The notes below the pieces were generated by a model that saw nothing but the letters and a program-made list of their open reading frames with translations, had not been told where the DNA came from and did no database searches. Below, one piece after another: positions 21,407 to 30,787 of a stretch of 64,000 nucleotides of DNA; positions within the stretch are counted from its first letter, which is position 1; every line of letters starts with the position of its first letter. A program made the position numbers and the translations under genes. This DNA is from Melissococcus plutonius ATCC 35311. Lineage in GTDB: Bacteria > Bacillota > Bacilli > Lactobacillales > Enterococcaceae. The stretch is taken from assembly GCF_000270185.1 (NCBI RefSeq), contig NC_015516.1, forward strand, positions 977,001 to 1,041,000, given 5' to 3'.

Positions 21407-21443
21407 AAAAATAAAACCAATCATAATGATTGGTTTTATTTTT
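21407..21443. terminator. Bidirectional terminator, pdhD / AI-2E-type permease
   Basis: A perfect 17-bp stem AAAAATAAAACCAATCA/TGATTGGTTTTATTTTT with a 3-nt loop. It ends 2 nt before the stop codon of the minus-strand gene. Confidence 0.88.
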
Positions 21444-21445
21444 AG

Positions 21446-22516
21446 CTAACTATCATTTTCTTTTAGTTCTTTGTTTTTTCGTTTTTGCCGAATATAATTT
21501 TTTTTTAACCCAGGAATCGTTTTTACTTTTAAAACATCTAAGAAAAAAGTAAAAATGGGAATGCCGACAATAAGACCCCAAATGCCAAAAATATGTTCGC
21601 TAACTAATAAGATGACAAAAGTATAAAAAATTGGCAATTCGGTTTTGCTAGACATAAATTTAGGATTTAAAATATAAGATTCTAGAATATGTACAACAAT
21701 AACTACAAACAATACATAAATGACATCATTAGTTCCGCCTTGTGTGTAGGCAATAAAGCTTAAAGGAATACATGAGACAATAACACCGGCAACAGGAATT
21801 AAACTAAGGATAAAAATCATAATGATTAGACCAGGCAATTGATGAAATCCAATCACAGCTAAGGCAATTGTTGTGATCACGGTGTTTACAATGGCAATAA
21901 AAAATTGCGCTTCAACAACTACACCAAAGGTATTAACAAATTTATTTGCAAAATAATAGATATCTCCAAAGAACCAACTAAGATCACTTTTTAAAAAAAG
22001 TTTGGAAAATGCTGCCATTTGATCTTTTTCAATCATAAAGAAAAAACTCAGGATAAAGGATAAAATAAAAGATATTCCTAGAGAACTAACATTTTTAATA
22101 TAATGAAGAAGAATGGTTGCACCATTTTGGACTTGAGACATCAAATTATTTTTTTCCAGATAGGAATTCGCAAGGTTAAAAATTTGGTTTGTATTATTAT
22201 CTGAATTATGATAAAAATAAAGAACTGAATTGTACATTTGAACACTTTGATGAACAGCAATTGGAACATATTTTGTAATCGCTAAATAAATTAAAAAAAC
22301 GACTAATGCGTATAAAGTCAGAACGAGAATAACAGAAGGTATTTTTAAATACTTTTGAATAAATGTCACGCAACGCATCGCTAAAAAGGTAAAAATGAAA
22401 GTTAATAGAATAGCTGTTATAATGGATCTAGCTAAAAATAAAAGTAATATAATTATGAGCAAAACAGTTAAACGCCTTAACCGTCTATTTTGAATAAATT
22501 TATCATATAAATTCAT
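21446..22516 (-). CDS. AI-2E-family (PF01594) membrane permease
   Basis: A 356-residue polytopic protein of the AI-2E/YtvI/PerM family. Two N-terminal helices (about 15-60) and a third near 65-85 are followed by a soluble stretch of about 100-130, then further helices. The conserved C-terminal block includes PVAGVIVSCIPLSF and LNPKFMSSKTELP. The tail is charged (Lys/Arg/Glu). Family members export diverse substrates or drive Na+/H+ exchange, so the name AI-2 should not be taken literally. The start is ATG at 22516, preceded on that strand by AGGAG. Confidence 0.88.
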   Translation of the reverse strand: MNLYDKFIQNRRLRRLTVLLIIILLLFLARSIITAILLTFIFTFLAMRCVTFIQKYLKIPSVILVLTLYALVVFLIYLAITKYVPIAVHQSVQMYNSVLYFYHNSDNNTNQIFNLANSYLEKNNLMSQVQNGATILLHYIKNVSSLGISFILSFILSFFFMIEKDQMAAFSKLFLKSDLSWFFGDIYYFANKFVNTFGVVVEAQFFIAIVNTVITTIALAVIGFHQLPGLIIMIFILSLIPVAGVIVSCIPLSFIAYTQGGTNDVIYVLFVVIVVHILESYILNPKFMSSKTELPIFYTFVILLVSEHIFGIWGLIVGIPIFTFFLDVLKVKTIPGLKKNYIRQKRKNKELKENDS

Positions 22517-23383
22517 TGATTACTCCTTTGTATGCAATTTATATTTTATAATACGAAGAATACTACAAATTTTCCTAGTTGACTATAAAAATTAAAAAAA
22601 ACAATAAAAATTTAACTATCCTTTTACGAAATAAATAACATATTGTTTTAAGTTATCTTTGTTCATTATCTTAATATAGGTAATATAAACATTATATAGA
22701 TTCCTGATGTAAGATAGATAAAAATATTATTAAAATGGAAGCTGAAGGAGACATTATTAATAAATTATAGGTATTTTTAATCAAAAAAGGATTTAATTGA
22801 TTAAGCTAATGAAAATTATAATTATTAAATAGTTTTATATAAGGTAAAGAATAAGTTGATGGGTATGTAGTATTAATTTGGTGAATAATATATGAATGAG
22901 AAATTTTCAGGAAAATAACTTCTCATTACAAACGATTAAACAAATCATTAGAGTATCGAAGAAAGGAAAATAGTTATATTTTTTACTAATAAGAATTATT
23001 ATTAAATTTTTTTGGTAAACAAGATTCATCATTTATCATAATAAAAAATTTAAATTAGCATGTAATTCATTTAAAGTAAAAAGTAGTTCGATGTTAAAAT
23101 CTCTTTAAATGATTCGTATTTATAATTATAGAATAGCTTTACTCTGATTATTTTAATCATTTAAAAATGATAAGCTAAATTTTTTAATCAAATTATACTT
23201 ATTTTTTTGAAAAAGCATAGATATTACTAGTCAAAATAATTAAAGTGTGTTATAGTAAGAGAGTAGTTTTTTGTTCGGTAATATGTGTAGCTGTTTCAAA
23301 TAAACATCTTCCACATTTTTCACCTTTCAAGTAATTGCAAACAATAATTGATGTGTCTTGAACACACAAGGAGGATATTTATT
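22517..23383. other. Long AT-rich non-coding region before csp
   Basis: More than 800 nt without a convincing coding frame on either strand. A weak AATGAGAA/TTCTCATT hairpin lies near 22893-22926. The right end carries the csp promoter and leader. Confidence 0.5.
23228..23383 (+). promoter_or_regulatory. csp promoter and structured leader
   Basis: TAGTCA (23228-23233) and TATAGT (23251-23256) have a 17-nt spacer and imply a leader of about 120 nt, the usual size for cold-shock genes. A small hairpin TGTGT-CTTGA-ACACA at 23352-23366 ends two nt before the SD AGGAGG and could modulate ribosome access. Confidence 0.5.
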
Positions 23384-23584
23384 ATGGAAACAGGTACAGT
23401 TAAATGGTTTAACTCAGACAAAGGCTTTGGATTTATCACTGCAGAAAATGGAAACGACGTATTCGTTCATTTTTCAGCTATTCAAGGAGACGGATTCAAA
23501 ACTTTAGAAGAAGGTCATACAGTAACATTTGATATTGAAGAAGGTCAACGTGGCCCTCAAGCAACAAATGTTGTAAAAGCTTAA
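23384..23584 (+). CDS. Cold-shock protein (CspA family)
   Basis: A single-domain nucleic-acid chaperone of 66 residues with RNP1 KGFGFI and RNP2 VFVHF motifs, beginning [14 protein letters not shown] as usual. ATG 23384 is preceded by a near-perfect SD AAGGAGGA. The upstream in-frame TTG at 23348 is not the start, because homologues begin at METGTVKWF. It is monocistronic, with its own terminator. Which cold-shock paralogue it is (cspA, B or C) cannot be told. Confidence 0.96.
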   Translation: METGTVKWFNSDKGFGFITAENGNDVFVHFSAIQGDGFKTLEEGHTVTFDIEEGQRGPQATNVVKA

Positions 23585-23603
23585 TTTAATTGATAGACTT
23601 TTC

Positions 23604-23636
23604 AAGAGATCAGGCAATTTGCTTGATCTCTTTTTA
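23604..23636 (+). terminator. Terminator after csp
   Basis: AAGAGATCA/TGATCTCTT stem with T5 tail, 20 nt after the csp stop. Confidence 0.85.
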
Positions 23637-23691
23637 GATTTCAAAAGTTTCCTAGACTAAAGTATATAACAACAAAATAATTTTTAAACAT

Positions 23692-23737
23692 AAAAAAGAG
23701 ATAAGAACTAGATTTATCTAGTTCTTATCTCTTTTTT
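23692..23737. terminator. Perfect bidirectional hairpin
   Basis: The palindrome AAAAAAGAGATAAGAACTAG/CTAGTTCTTATCTCTTTTTT closes over a 6-nt loop. It is most likely the terminator of the minus-strand gene that ends at 23818, and a backup for csp. Confidence 0.85.
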
Positions 23738-23817
23738 ACTAACTGTTGATTCAACTTTAAAGAGGTATGATTGATCAATTGTCTCCTTTGTTAATTTATT
23801 ATCATATCTTGGTTAAT

Positions 23818-24948
23818 TTAATAACGTAAAACAGCGATTAAGGATTTTTCATCAGGTGTAATACTTTGATCTAAAATATATACCTTTCCATCCATCTCTA
23901 TGACAGAATAGACTAAATCGTTAAAAAGTTTGTTCCGATCAAATTCTTCTGACGTCATTTTGGTTGTTGTTGCTACTAAATTGGCCGTTGAAATGAAGAA
24001 ATAGGCTACTTTTCCTTCCTTAATAGCTGGTACAATTTCTTCCAACTGATCAAGGTATTTTTTATCTAACAATTTATTATATTGTTCTAATTTTAATCTT
24101 TCAAGTGTTTGATTAAGTGTTTTGACAGATTCTTTTATCTCTGCCATAGTTGCTTGTGCCGGTGAAGCTGTAATCGAAGCACTTTGATCTAAATAAGAAT
24201 TTTTAGCGATTTTGATAAATTGTACTTGATTCTCTTTTAATGCAAAAAGACGTATGGGTAATTTTTCTAATGTTTTTAAGGAGTTTTGTAAAAAGGTATC
24301 TACTGCTTGATAGTAATTTTGCCAATCAATTTCTACCTCTTGATCTTTTGTATTGACACTATGATAAGAAACACCCTCTTTGGAGCTATTATTATATCCT
24401 GGTCCTCCATGAGTAGAATAATTTACTTCCCCACCTGTCAGCTGATCACCAAGCGCAACATTTACATTAACTGGCGCATCGTCTGGTAATAAAATAGGAG
24501 TTACATTTTGATTTTCTACATGATAAAGAGCCATAGAGTCTCGATTTAATGCCAATAAATAGTATTCATGATTAAATTGAATGTTTTTAATAATTCCTAG
24601 TAAATAAGGCTTACTATCTACATAATATTGTTCTTGAACATGAATGACTTGTCGTTGAATAAAGCTATTGTTTTGTGTGAAGATAATCGTTACACTTGCT
24701 GTAGGATCTCTCCAAAATGAGCCATCCATAATTAATTCATCTATTTGTTCTTGAAAGGGTGCCCATTCTAATTTAGGGTATTTTTTTTCAAAACGTTCTT
24801 TTGCTGCTTTAGCAAAATTTTTAAAAGTAATGATATCTTGAGTAATGTCTTGGTGTGCGACAAGCGTATTCAGAGAAAAAGATACAAATGGTCCTTTCAC
24901 TGTATTAGAAAATAAGTCGTTTAAGACATCTTGTTCTTTTGTTTTCAT
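23818..24948 (-). CDS. Probable baeRF-family protein (release-factor-like fold)
   Basis: A 376-residue soluble protein. The order and spacing of blocks resemble the bacterial archaeo-eukaryotic release factor families (baeRF6/7). These are an N-terminal LSFSLNTLVAH-type region, a middle LLALNRDSMALYHVENQ strand and a low-complexity loop THGGPGYNNSSKEGVSYHS. A C-terminal VATTTKMTSEEFDRNKLFND and YILDQSITPDEKSLIAVLRY follow. In that superfamily a Gly-rich loop replaces the GGQ; whether these proteins act on ribosomes is not established. I assign the family from memory of the pattern, not a search. ATG 24948 with SD AAGGAGGG nine nt upstream is preferred over TTG 24954. Confidence 0.6.
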   Translation of the reverse strand: MKTKEQDVLNDLFSNTVKGPFVSFSLNTLVAHQDITQDIITFKNFAKAAKERFEKKYPKLEWAPFQEQIDELIMDGSFWRDPTASVTIIFTQNNSFIQRQVIHVQEQYYVDSKPYLLGIIKNIQFNHEYYLLALNRDSMALYHVENQNVTPILLPDDAPVNVNVALGDQLTGGEVNYSTHGGPGYNNSSKEGVSYHSVNTKDQEVEIDWQNYYQAVDTFLQNSLKTLEKLPIRLFALKENQVQFIKIAKNSYLDQSASITASPAQATMAEIKESVKTLNQTLERLKLEQYNKLLDKKYLDQLEEIVPAIKEGKVAYFFISTANLVATTTKMTSEEFDRNKLFNDLVYSVIEMDGKVYILDQSITPDEKSLIAVLRY

Positions 24949-25755
24949 AAGCAAGTCCCTCCTTGAAATTAGTGTAGCATACAGAAATGGTTGTTTAAAA
25001 TAATATGGCTTTTCTATCTGAGTAATCTAAAGATATATCAATATTCTTTGTGCATTTTTATTTTTGTGTTGTTTAGTCAAAAGGTGCATTGATTATTAGA
25101 TATTAATTTAGTCATCTACTTATTATTGAATAAACAATAAAATATAGCTATTAATTTTTGCTAATCTTTGCAACAAATACATAATCCTAATTTTTTATTT
25201 ACCTAATTATTAAAATAATAAAAAATAATTGATAGAAAACTGTACTAAAATAAAGGTTAATCTGTTATACTTTTAATTGAAAGCTGTTTTGAAAATATTT
25301 GATAACAAATTGTATATTATTCTATTGATCGATAAGATTAAAGAATAATGTAAACATCAAATATTTATCGTTTGACTAATTATAAACATGATTAGCAAAA
25401 ATTAATTGATTGTAGGTCTTTCGTGACAAAAATAGTTGTTTTGCCTGAAATAAAAATGACCCTTTTACTTACTTCTTTGGAATCACGTAAGATAATCAGA
25501 AATTATGATGGATAATAATAGGTAATATGGAAAATTGCTATAAAATGAACTACAAGTAATTTTGTTTAATGAATAGATTTATAAAAATGAATGGTGCTTT
25601 GTATTAGATCAAAAAGCTACATCAAGTGATAAATTTGATGAATAGAACAGAAAACCTTAATTTGTTATAGAAGATTTGAAATAGGTAGTGAATACGAATG
25701 ATTTAATAAGCAGAACTACTTTATAAAGATTAAAAATAGATTGCGAGGAAAAATC
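24949..25755. other. Long AT-rich non-coding region
   Basis: About 800 nt between divergent genes. No coding frame, tRNA or strong hairpin was recognised. It presumably holds the two promoters. Confidence 0.5.
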
Positions 25756-27081
25756 ATGGCAACCAAACATTCTCAAATATTAAAATATATTGAAAATCTA
25801 CCAATTAGTGAACGTATATCTGTTCGTAGTATTGCTAAAAATCTTGGTGTTAGTGAAGGAACGGCTTACAGAGCAATTAAGGATGCAGAAAATATTGGAT
25901 TAGTTTCAACAATTCAACGGGTAGGGACCATCCGAATTGAACGAAAGTTGAAAAAACATATTGAACGATTAACTTTTGGTGAAGTAGTAAAAATTATTGA
26001 AGGTGATGTGCTTGGTGGTACAGCTGGATTGAATAAGGTATTAGACAAATTTGTCATTGGTGCAATGACTGAAAAAGCGATGGCACGCTATATTACACCA
26101 GGTTCCCTAATGATTGTTGGAAATAGACAGGAAATACAAAAATTTGCTTTACGAAATTATGCAGCTGTCTTGATTACAGGTGGTTTTGATACTTCAAAAG
26201 AAATTGAGGAACTTGCAGATCAATTAGAAATTCCAGTTTTACGAACAAGCTATGATACTTTTACTGTTGCTACCATTATCAACCGTGCTTTAAGTGATCA
26301 ATTGATTAAAAAAGATATTTTATTAGTTAGCGATATTTATACACCCTTAGAAAAAACAAATTATCTTTATACTGGTAGCTCGGTGAATGATTATCAAGAG
26401 TTATCTGAGCGAACACAACATTCTCGTTTCCCAATTGTTAATAAAAGTCAACGAGTCATTGGGATTGTTACTCCAAAGGACATTATTGGAAAACCTACAA
26501 CAACCATGCTTGATAAAATTATGACAAAAAATCCAATTACAGCTAAAAATGCGATGAGTGTAGCAAGTGTAGGACACCAAATGATCTGGGACGGATTGGA
26601 AGTCATGCCGGTTGTTGAAGATGATTTTTCCTTGGTAGGACTGGTATCTCGTCAGGATGTTATGAAAGCGATGCAGCTTGTTCAAAGACAACCACAATTA
26701 ACCGATACAATTTCTGATCAAATTGCAGCTGAAATTAGTTCGGTTGATGAAAAAAATCATAAAGCTATCTCAAATCATTTTCGTTTAACTGTAACTCCAC
26801 AAATGGTTAATAGTGTAGGCACAATTTCTTTTGGTGTACTGGGTGAAATTATCATTAATGTTATCCAACGAATGATGCTAACAAATCAAAAACGAAATAT
26901 TATGGTTGAGCAAATGAATCTGCATTATCTAAGATTAATTCAAATTGAAAGTGAATTAGATATTTATCCACAAATTTTAGAAATTGGCCGACGGTCAGCA
27001 AAATTAGATGTTAATGTATATTGGGAAAATGTTATTGTGGCAAAAGCTATTGTTATTTGTCAGGTAATGGAACGTACCTAG
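25756..27081 (+). CDS. YtoI-like regulator: HTH, DRTGG, CBS pair, hotdog
   Basis: A 441-residue multidomain protein. The N-terminal winged helix RSIAKNLGVSEGTAYRAIKD is within residues 1-60. A DRTGG-like region is at about 75-185, with a CBS pair (about 190-310; SRFPIVNKSQRVIGIVTPKD and MPVVEDDFSLVGLVSRQDVM). A C-terminal thioesterase/hotdog-like domain lies at about 325-441. This order is that of B. subtilis YtoI. CBS domains usually bind adenosine nucleotides, so a nucleotide-sensing regulator is inferred. ATG 25756, with AGGA about seven nt upstream, is preferred to TTG 25741. nrnA follows after 15 nt, so the two are co-transcribed. Confidence 0.85.
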   Translation: MATKHSQILKYIENLPISERISVRSIAKNLGVSEGTAYRAIKDAENIGLVSTIQRVGTIRIERKLKKHIERLTFGEVVKIIEGDVLGGTAGLNKVLDKFVIGAMTEKAMARYITPGSLMIVGNRQEIQKFALRNYAAVLITGGFDTSKEIEELADQLEIPVLRTSYDTFTVATIINRALSDQLIKKDILLVSDIYTPLEKTNYLYTGSSVNDYQELSERTQHSRFPIVNKSQRVIGIVTPKDIIGKPTTTMLDKIMTKNPITAKNAMSVASVGHQMIWDGLEVMPVVEDDFSLVGLVSRQDVMKAMQLVQRQPQLTDTISDQIAAEISSVDEKNHKAISNHFRLTVTPQMVNSVGTISFGVLGEIIINVIQRMMLTNQKRNIMVEQMNLHYLRLIQIESELDIYPQILEIGRRSAKLDVNVYWENVIVAKAIVICQVMERT

Positions 27082-27096
27082 GAGGAAGTAGAAGAA

Positions 27097-28050
27097 ATGG
27101 ATATCTTAAAAGCAATTATCGAAGAAATAGAAAAATATCCACGTATTATTATTCATCGTCACTTAAGACCTGATCCAGATGCAATTGGATCACAGGTTGG
27201 ATTAGCAGAAATAATTCGAGAAAGTTTTCCGAATAAACAGGTTTATCAAGTAGGAGAAGAGGTAGATGATTTAAAATTTCTAGCATCCATGGAAAAAATT
27301 GAGGATACTATTTATGAAAATGCGCTAGTTATTGTCACGGACACAGCAAATACTGCTCTTATTAGCGACAAACGATTTTTAAATGGAAAAAAAATGATTA
27401 AAATTGATCATCATCCAAATGATGATCCATATGGAGATATTGTTTGGGTAAACACAAAAGCCAGTAGTTGCTGTGAAATGATTACTGATTTATTTCTTCG
27501 CCATCAGGATAAATTAAAAATAAATAATCAGGCAGCTCGTTTACTATATGCGGGAATTGTTGGCGATACAGGTCGGTTTCTTTATCCAGCAACAACATCA
27601 CATACGCTAGAAGTTGCGGCTATGCTGATGACATATAACTTTAATGCTTCTGATTTGAATCGTCAACTAAATCAAATGTCCTTACAAATTGCCAAACTTG
27701 CTGGTTATGTGTATCAAAATATCCAAATAGATCAATCAGGTGCTGGTAAAGTGATTTTATCAAAAGAATTACTAAAACAATATGGATTAGTGGATTCAAA
27801 TACTGCAGCTATTGTGCCACTGCCGGGTACCATTGAAGAAATAATGGCTTGGAGTATCTTTGTTGAACAACCAGGTGGGAATTATCGGGTTCGTTTACGT
27901 TCAAAAGGGCCAGTCATTAACGAATTAGCTAAGAATCATCGTGGAGGCGGCCATCCATTAGCGAGCAGTGCCAATGCAAAAGATGAAAATGAAATAAACG
28001 AAATTTATGAAGAACTTCAGAAATTATGTAAAAATTTTTCTCCTAGTTAA
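27097..28050 (+). CDS. nrnA: DHH-family oligoribonuclease / pAp phosphatase
   Basis: Degrades nano-RNAs and dephosphorylates 3',5'-pAp. Homologues also hydrolyse pApA, the linear product of c-di-AMP. It is a DHH-DHHA1 protein with metal motifs HRHLRPDPDAIGSQ near residue 20-33, TDTAN near 86, and KIDHHPNDDP near 107. The C-terminal GGGHPLASSA is in the DHHA1 domain. It has 317 aa. SD TAGGAGG overlaps the end of the YtoI-like gene. Pairing with YtoI and a YtpI-like neighbour at 28.4-28.7 kb reproduces a bacillar neighbourhood. Confidence 0.93.
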   Translation: MDILKAIIEEIEKYPRIIIHRHLRPDPDAIGSQVGLAEIIRESFPNKQVYQVGEEVDDLKFLASMEKIEDTIYENALVIVTDTANTALISDKRFLNGKKMIKIDHHPNDDPYGDIVWVNTKASSCCEMITDLFLRHQDKLKINNQAARLLYAGIVGDTGRFLYPATTSHTLEVAAMLMTYNFNASDLNRQLNQMSLQIAKLAGYVYQNIQIDQSGAGKVILSKELLKQYGLVDSNTAAIVPLPGTIEEIMAWSIFVEQPGGNYRVRLRSKGPVINELAKNHRGGGHPLASSANAKDENEINEIYEELQKLCKNFSPS

Positions 28051-28071
28051 TTGCTATAATAAATGATGCAT

Positions 28072-28119
28072 TTGTTCTTTTGTGGAAAAAACCAAGTAGT
28101 TTTATCCACAAAAGAGCAA
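28072..28119. terminator. Hairpin after nrnA
   Basis: Arms TTGTTCTTTTGTGGA and TCCACAAAAGAGCAA have one mismatch and a loop of about 17 nt. There is no T tail, so it is a weak intrinsic terminator at best, or another structured element. Confidence 0.4.
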
Positions 28120-28184
28120 TGAACTGATTATATGGTATACAAATTGGCGATATTATTAACGGATTATTTATTATTTTTTACTAC

Positions 28185-28228
28185 GTATTTCTATAATGTT
28201 TCACAGTTATGAAACATTATAGAAATAC
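28185..28228. repeat. Perfect 19-bp inverted repeat
   Basis: GTATTTCTATAATGTTTCA (28185-28203) and its exact complement (28210-28228) flank a 6-nt loop CAGTTA. The trailing sequence on the plus strand is ATTTTA, so termination of nrnA transcripts is possible. The -10-like TATAAT inside the left arm is noted. Confidence 0.7.
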
Positions 28229-28420
28229 ATTTTAGTGATTAAAAAGGATATAGATTCAATAATTTTAGTGACTGGTTAGGAATGTTATTTTAGAAAATTA
28301 ATGGCTCGTTCTATAAAATAGCTATTTATCAAAAATTGAACAATATAGATTTATTTTGATAGACTTTTTATTAAAAACTTATTTGGCCGTAATTTATCTA
28401 AAGTAGACCTGGTTTAAAAA

Positions 28421-28741
28421 TTACTTATTATTTTTTGATCGTTTTGCACGATAAACAATCAGTTGTCTAATTCCTCTATATAAGTTAATGATTGTTAAAC
28501 AGGCACCTAAAATGAAGGGAATCCATAACAATCTCAGATCATAATGAATCGGATGAGTAGAAACGGCTGCCGCCTGTAATACTTGAAAGCTAAAAATAGT
28601 CAGGAAAACAGAAATTAACAATAAAGCAAAAAGTAAATAATGAATATGATTTTTCCTATAAATATAAATGAATAATAAATAGAGTAGAATTAAAAAAATG
28701 CATACACCTATTACAAAATATGGATTTAACACTATCAACAT
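28421..28741 (-). CDS. YtpI-like small membrane protein
   Basis: A 106-residue protein with three hydrophobic helices (about 7-28, 32-56 and 68-88) and a strongly basic C-terminus ending in Lys/Arg/Asn. Size, topology and position next to ytoI and nrnA homologues match B. subtilis YtpI, a family without known function. On its own strand ATG 28741 is preceded by an AGAGGAG SD. It is convergent with nrnA, across the two hairpins at 28.07-28.23 kb. Family assignment leans on context, because small hydrophobic proteins give weak sequence evidence. Confidence 0.65.
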   Translation of the reverse strand: MLIVLNPYFVIGVCIFLILLYLLFIYIYRKNHIHYLLFALLLISVFLTIFSFQVLQAAAVSTHPIHYDLRLLWIPFILGACLTIINLYRGIRQLIVYRAKRSKNNK

Positions 28742-29044
28742 CCTCTCCTCTTATTTATCATACTGCAAATTGATTGCCGTGCAAAATATAAACAGACAGG
28801 TGAAAAAAGTAAATTAATGAAACGAATTAAACATCAGCTAATTCAATGAATAGGTGAGACGATTTTCATAGTCATAATTGTAAAAAAAGCATTCTATTGA
28901 TAGCAATTTAAATACTTATTCACAGCAGAATGCCATAATCAATCATTTTCGCTATCATTTCTCATGAGGACAAGGTAAAACAACTATTTTTATGATATAA
29001 TTCAAAAAGATTTGTTTAGAAATATAAGAAAAGAGGTGTTAGAA

Positions 29045-30394
29045 ATGTCTTCATTTAAGCAATTTCAATTTAAACCATTTCTAATGGAAGCTTTAAAAGA
29101 AAAGGGATTTCAGCAACCAACGCAAGTACAAGAAAAATTAATACAAATGATTCAAAAGGGGAAAAATGTCATTGGTCAATCGCAAACTGGCAGTGGCAAA
29201 ACACATACATTTTTATTGCCCTTACTAAATAAAATTGATCCAACTATTGATGAAGTACAAGTGATTATTACAACACCAAGCCGTGAATTAGCAAATCAGA
29301 TTTATCAAGCAGCAATTCAGGCGGCTAAGTTTAGTTCACCAGAAATACATATATCAAATTTTATTGGTGGCACAGATAAGCAACGTCAGTTAATAAAGCT
29401 TAAGAATCAACAACCGCAACTTGTAGTTGGAACGCCAGGTCGAATATTAGATATGATTAATGAACAAGCATTGAAAGTTCATACAGCCTTTGCTTTTGTC
29501 ATTGATGAAGCAGATATGACGCTTGACATGGGCTTTTTGGAGGATGTAGATCAAATTGCTAGTCGATTACCAAAAAATTTACAAATGTTGGTATTCTCAG
29601 CAACAATTCCAGAAAAATTACGACCATTTTTAAAAAAATACTTAGAAAATCCTGTCATTGAAGAAATAAAATCAGAAACAGTGATCGCTTCAACCATTGA
29701 TAATTGGCTTTTTTCAACAAAAGGCAAAGATGTTAATCAATTGGTCTACCAATTATTAACGATTGGCCATCCTTATTTAGCAATTATTTTTGCAAATACA
29801 AAACAACGAGTAGATGAAATTACAACTTATTTAAAAGAACATGGATTAAGAGTAGCCAAAATACATGGCGATATTTCACCTAGAGAACGAAAACGGGTCA
29901 TGCGACAAGTACAGAATTTAGAATATCAATATGTCGTTGCCACAGATTTAGCAGCGCGAGGAATTGATATTGAAGGAGTCTCAGAAGTAATTAATACAGA
30001 AATACCTAAAGACTTGGACTTTTTTATTCATCGTGTCGGCCGAACAGGTAGAAACGGATTAAAAGGGACTGCTATTACACTTTATTCGCCTGCTGATGAA
30101 CAGCAAATCACAGAAATTGAAAAATTAGGAATTACCTTTCAACCAAAAGAAATTAAAAATGGCGAAATCATAGCAACCTATGATCGTAATCGTCGTCTAA
30201 AACGAGAAAAAACGCAAGATGAATTAGATCCAATACTGATTGGTTTGGTTAAAAAGAAACAGAAAAAAATTAAACCCGGTTATAAGAAAAAAATCGAACG
30301 AGCAATTACAGATAGTAATAAACAAAAACGAAAGGTCGAACGTCGTCAAGCAAATCGAACAGCAAAAAAGGCAAAGAAAAGATCTTCAAATTAA
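29045..30394 (+). CDS. cshB: DEAD-box RNA helicase (CshB-like)
   Basis: ATP-dependent RNA helicase for RNA remodelling, probably in cold adaptation or mRNA turnover. Motifs are in order: Q motif region FQQPTQVQEKLI, I GQSQTGSGKTH, Ia PSRELA, Ib GTPGRI, II DEAD, III SAT, V ARGIDI and VI HRVGRTGR. The C-terminal tail is very basic (KKRSSN end), as in CshB. It has 449 aa. ATG 29045 follows SD AAGAGGTG at 29031-29038; the in-frame TTG at 29012 is upstream of that SD and so rejected. TATAAT at 28996-29001 is a good -10. The CshB label is by length and tail. Confidence 0.9.
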   Translation: MSSFKQFQFKPFLMEALKEKGFQQPTQVQEKLIQMIQKGKNVIGQSQTGSGKTHTFLLPLLNKIDPTIDEVQVIITTPSRELANQIYQAAIQAAKFSSPEIHISNFIGGTDKQRQLIKLKNQQPQLVVGTPGRILDMINEQALKVHTAFAFVIDEADMTLDMGFLEDVDQIASRLPKNLQMLVFSATIPEKLRPFLKKYLENPVIEEIKSETVIASTIDNWLFSTKGKDVNQLVYQLLTIGHPYLAIIFANTKQRVDEITTYLKEHGLRVAKIHGDISPRERKRVMRQVQNLEYQYVVATDLAARGIDIEGVSEVINTEIPKDLDFFIHRVGRTGRNGLKGTAITLYSPADEQQITEIEKLGITFQPKEIKNGEIIATYDRNRRLKREKTQDELDPILIGLVKKKQKKIKPGYKKKIERAITDSNKQKRKVERRQANRTAKKAKKRSSN

Positions 30395-30473
30395 TAGAAA
30401 CAAGTTTATTATAAGTTATTACTATTTTTGCTTTGAATAAGTAAAAGAGAAAATGAATTTTAATATAGAATGA
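30395..30473. other. Spacer before alaS promoter
   Basis: Short AT-rich spacer with no gene. Confidence 0.4.
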
Positions 30474-30502
30474 TTGACTTTATTTAAAATCTTTTCTATA
30501 AT
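30474..30502 (+). promoter_or_regulatory. alaS T-box promoter
   Basis: TTGACT (30474-30479), a 17-nt spacer and TATAAT (30497-30502) place the start near 30509. It is the best sigma-A-type match in this part of the window. Confidence 0.8.
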
Positions 30503-30508
30503 CGTATA

Positions 30509-30735
30509 GATAACTAAAGGATATGAATCATTTTTAATGAATTTGACAGAAAGTTTTTCATAAGTGAGAGAAAAACAATTCAAAAAATTTTTTGCTCCCT
30601 TTAGAAATTTGATAGAAATGTCAACGTTTCTCTACGTTATAGAGTTTAAGAGGTAATGAGCACATCATTGCAATCAGGGTGGTACCGCGATTATTCGTCC
30701 CTGGCTGCAATGGTGTTTTTATTTTTTTATTGATT
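30509..30735 (+). ncRNA. T-box leader controlling alaS
   Basis: The highly conserved T-box AGGGTGGTACCGCG is at 30676-30689. It is followed by the terminator arm CGTCCCTGGCTGCAATG, which pairs with CATTGCAATCAGGG upstream, and a T run at 30716-30728. Uncharged tRNA(Ala) would stabilise the antiterminator and allow alaS transcription. Stem I can be closed by CTAAAGG (30514-30520) with CCTTTAG (30598-30604). A GCU alanine triplet at 30594-30596 lies on the 3' side of stem I and is the candidate specifier. The T-box core is certain; the specifier position is inferred. Confidence 0.93.
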
Positions 30736-30787
30736 GTAAGAAGTAAAATCATTTATGAAATAAATTTTTTAAAGGTGGGAACGAACA

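Noticed and set aside
23348-23383. Upstream in-frame start of the cold-shock gene
   Set aside because: All homologues begin at METGTVKWF, and the SD sits right before ATG 23384.
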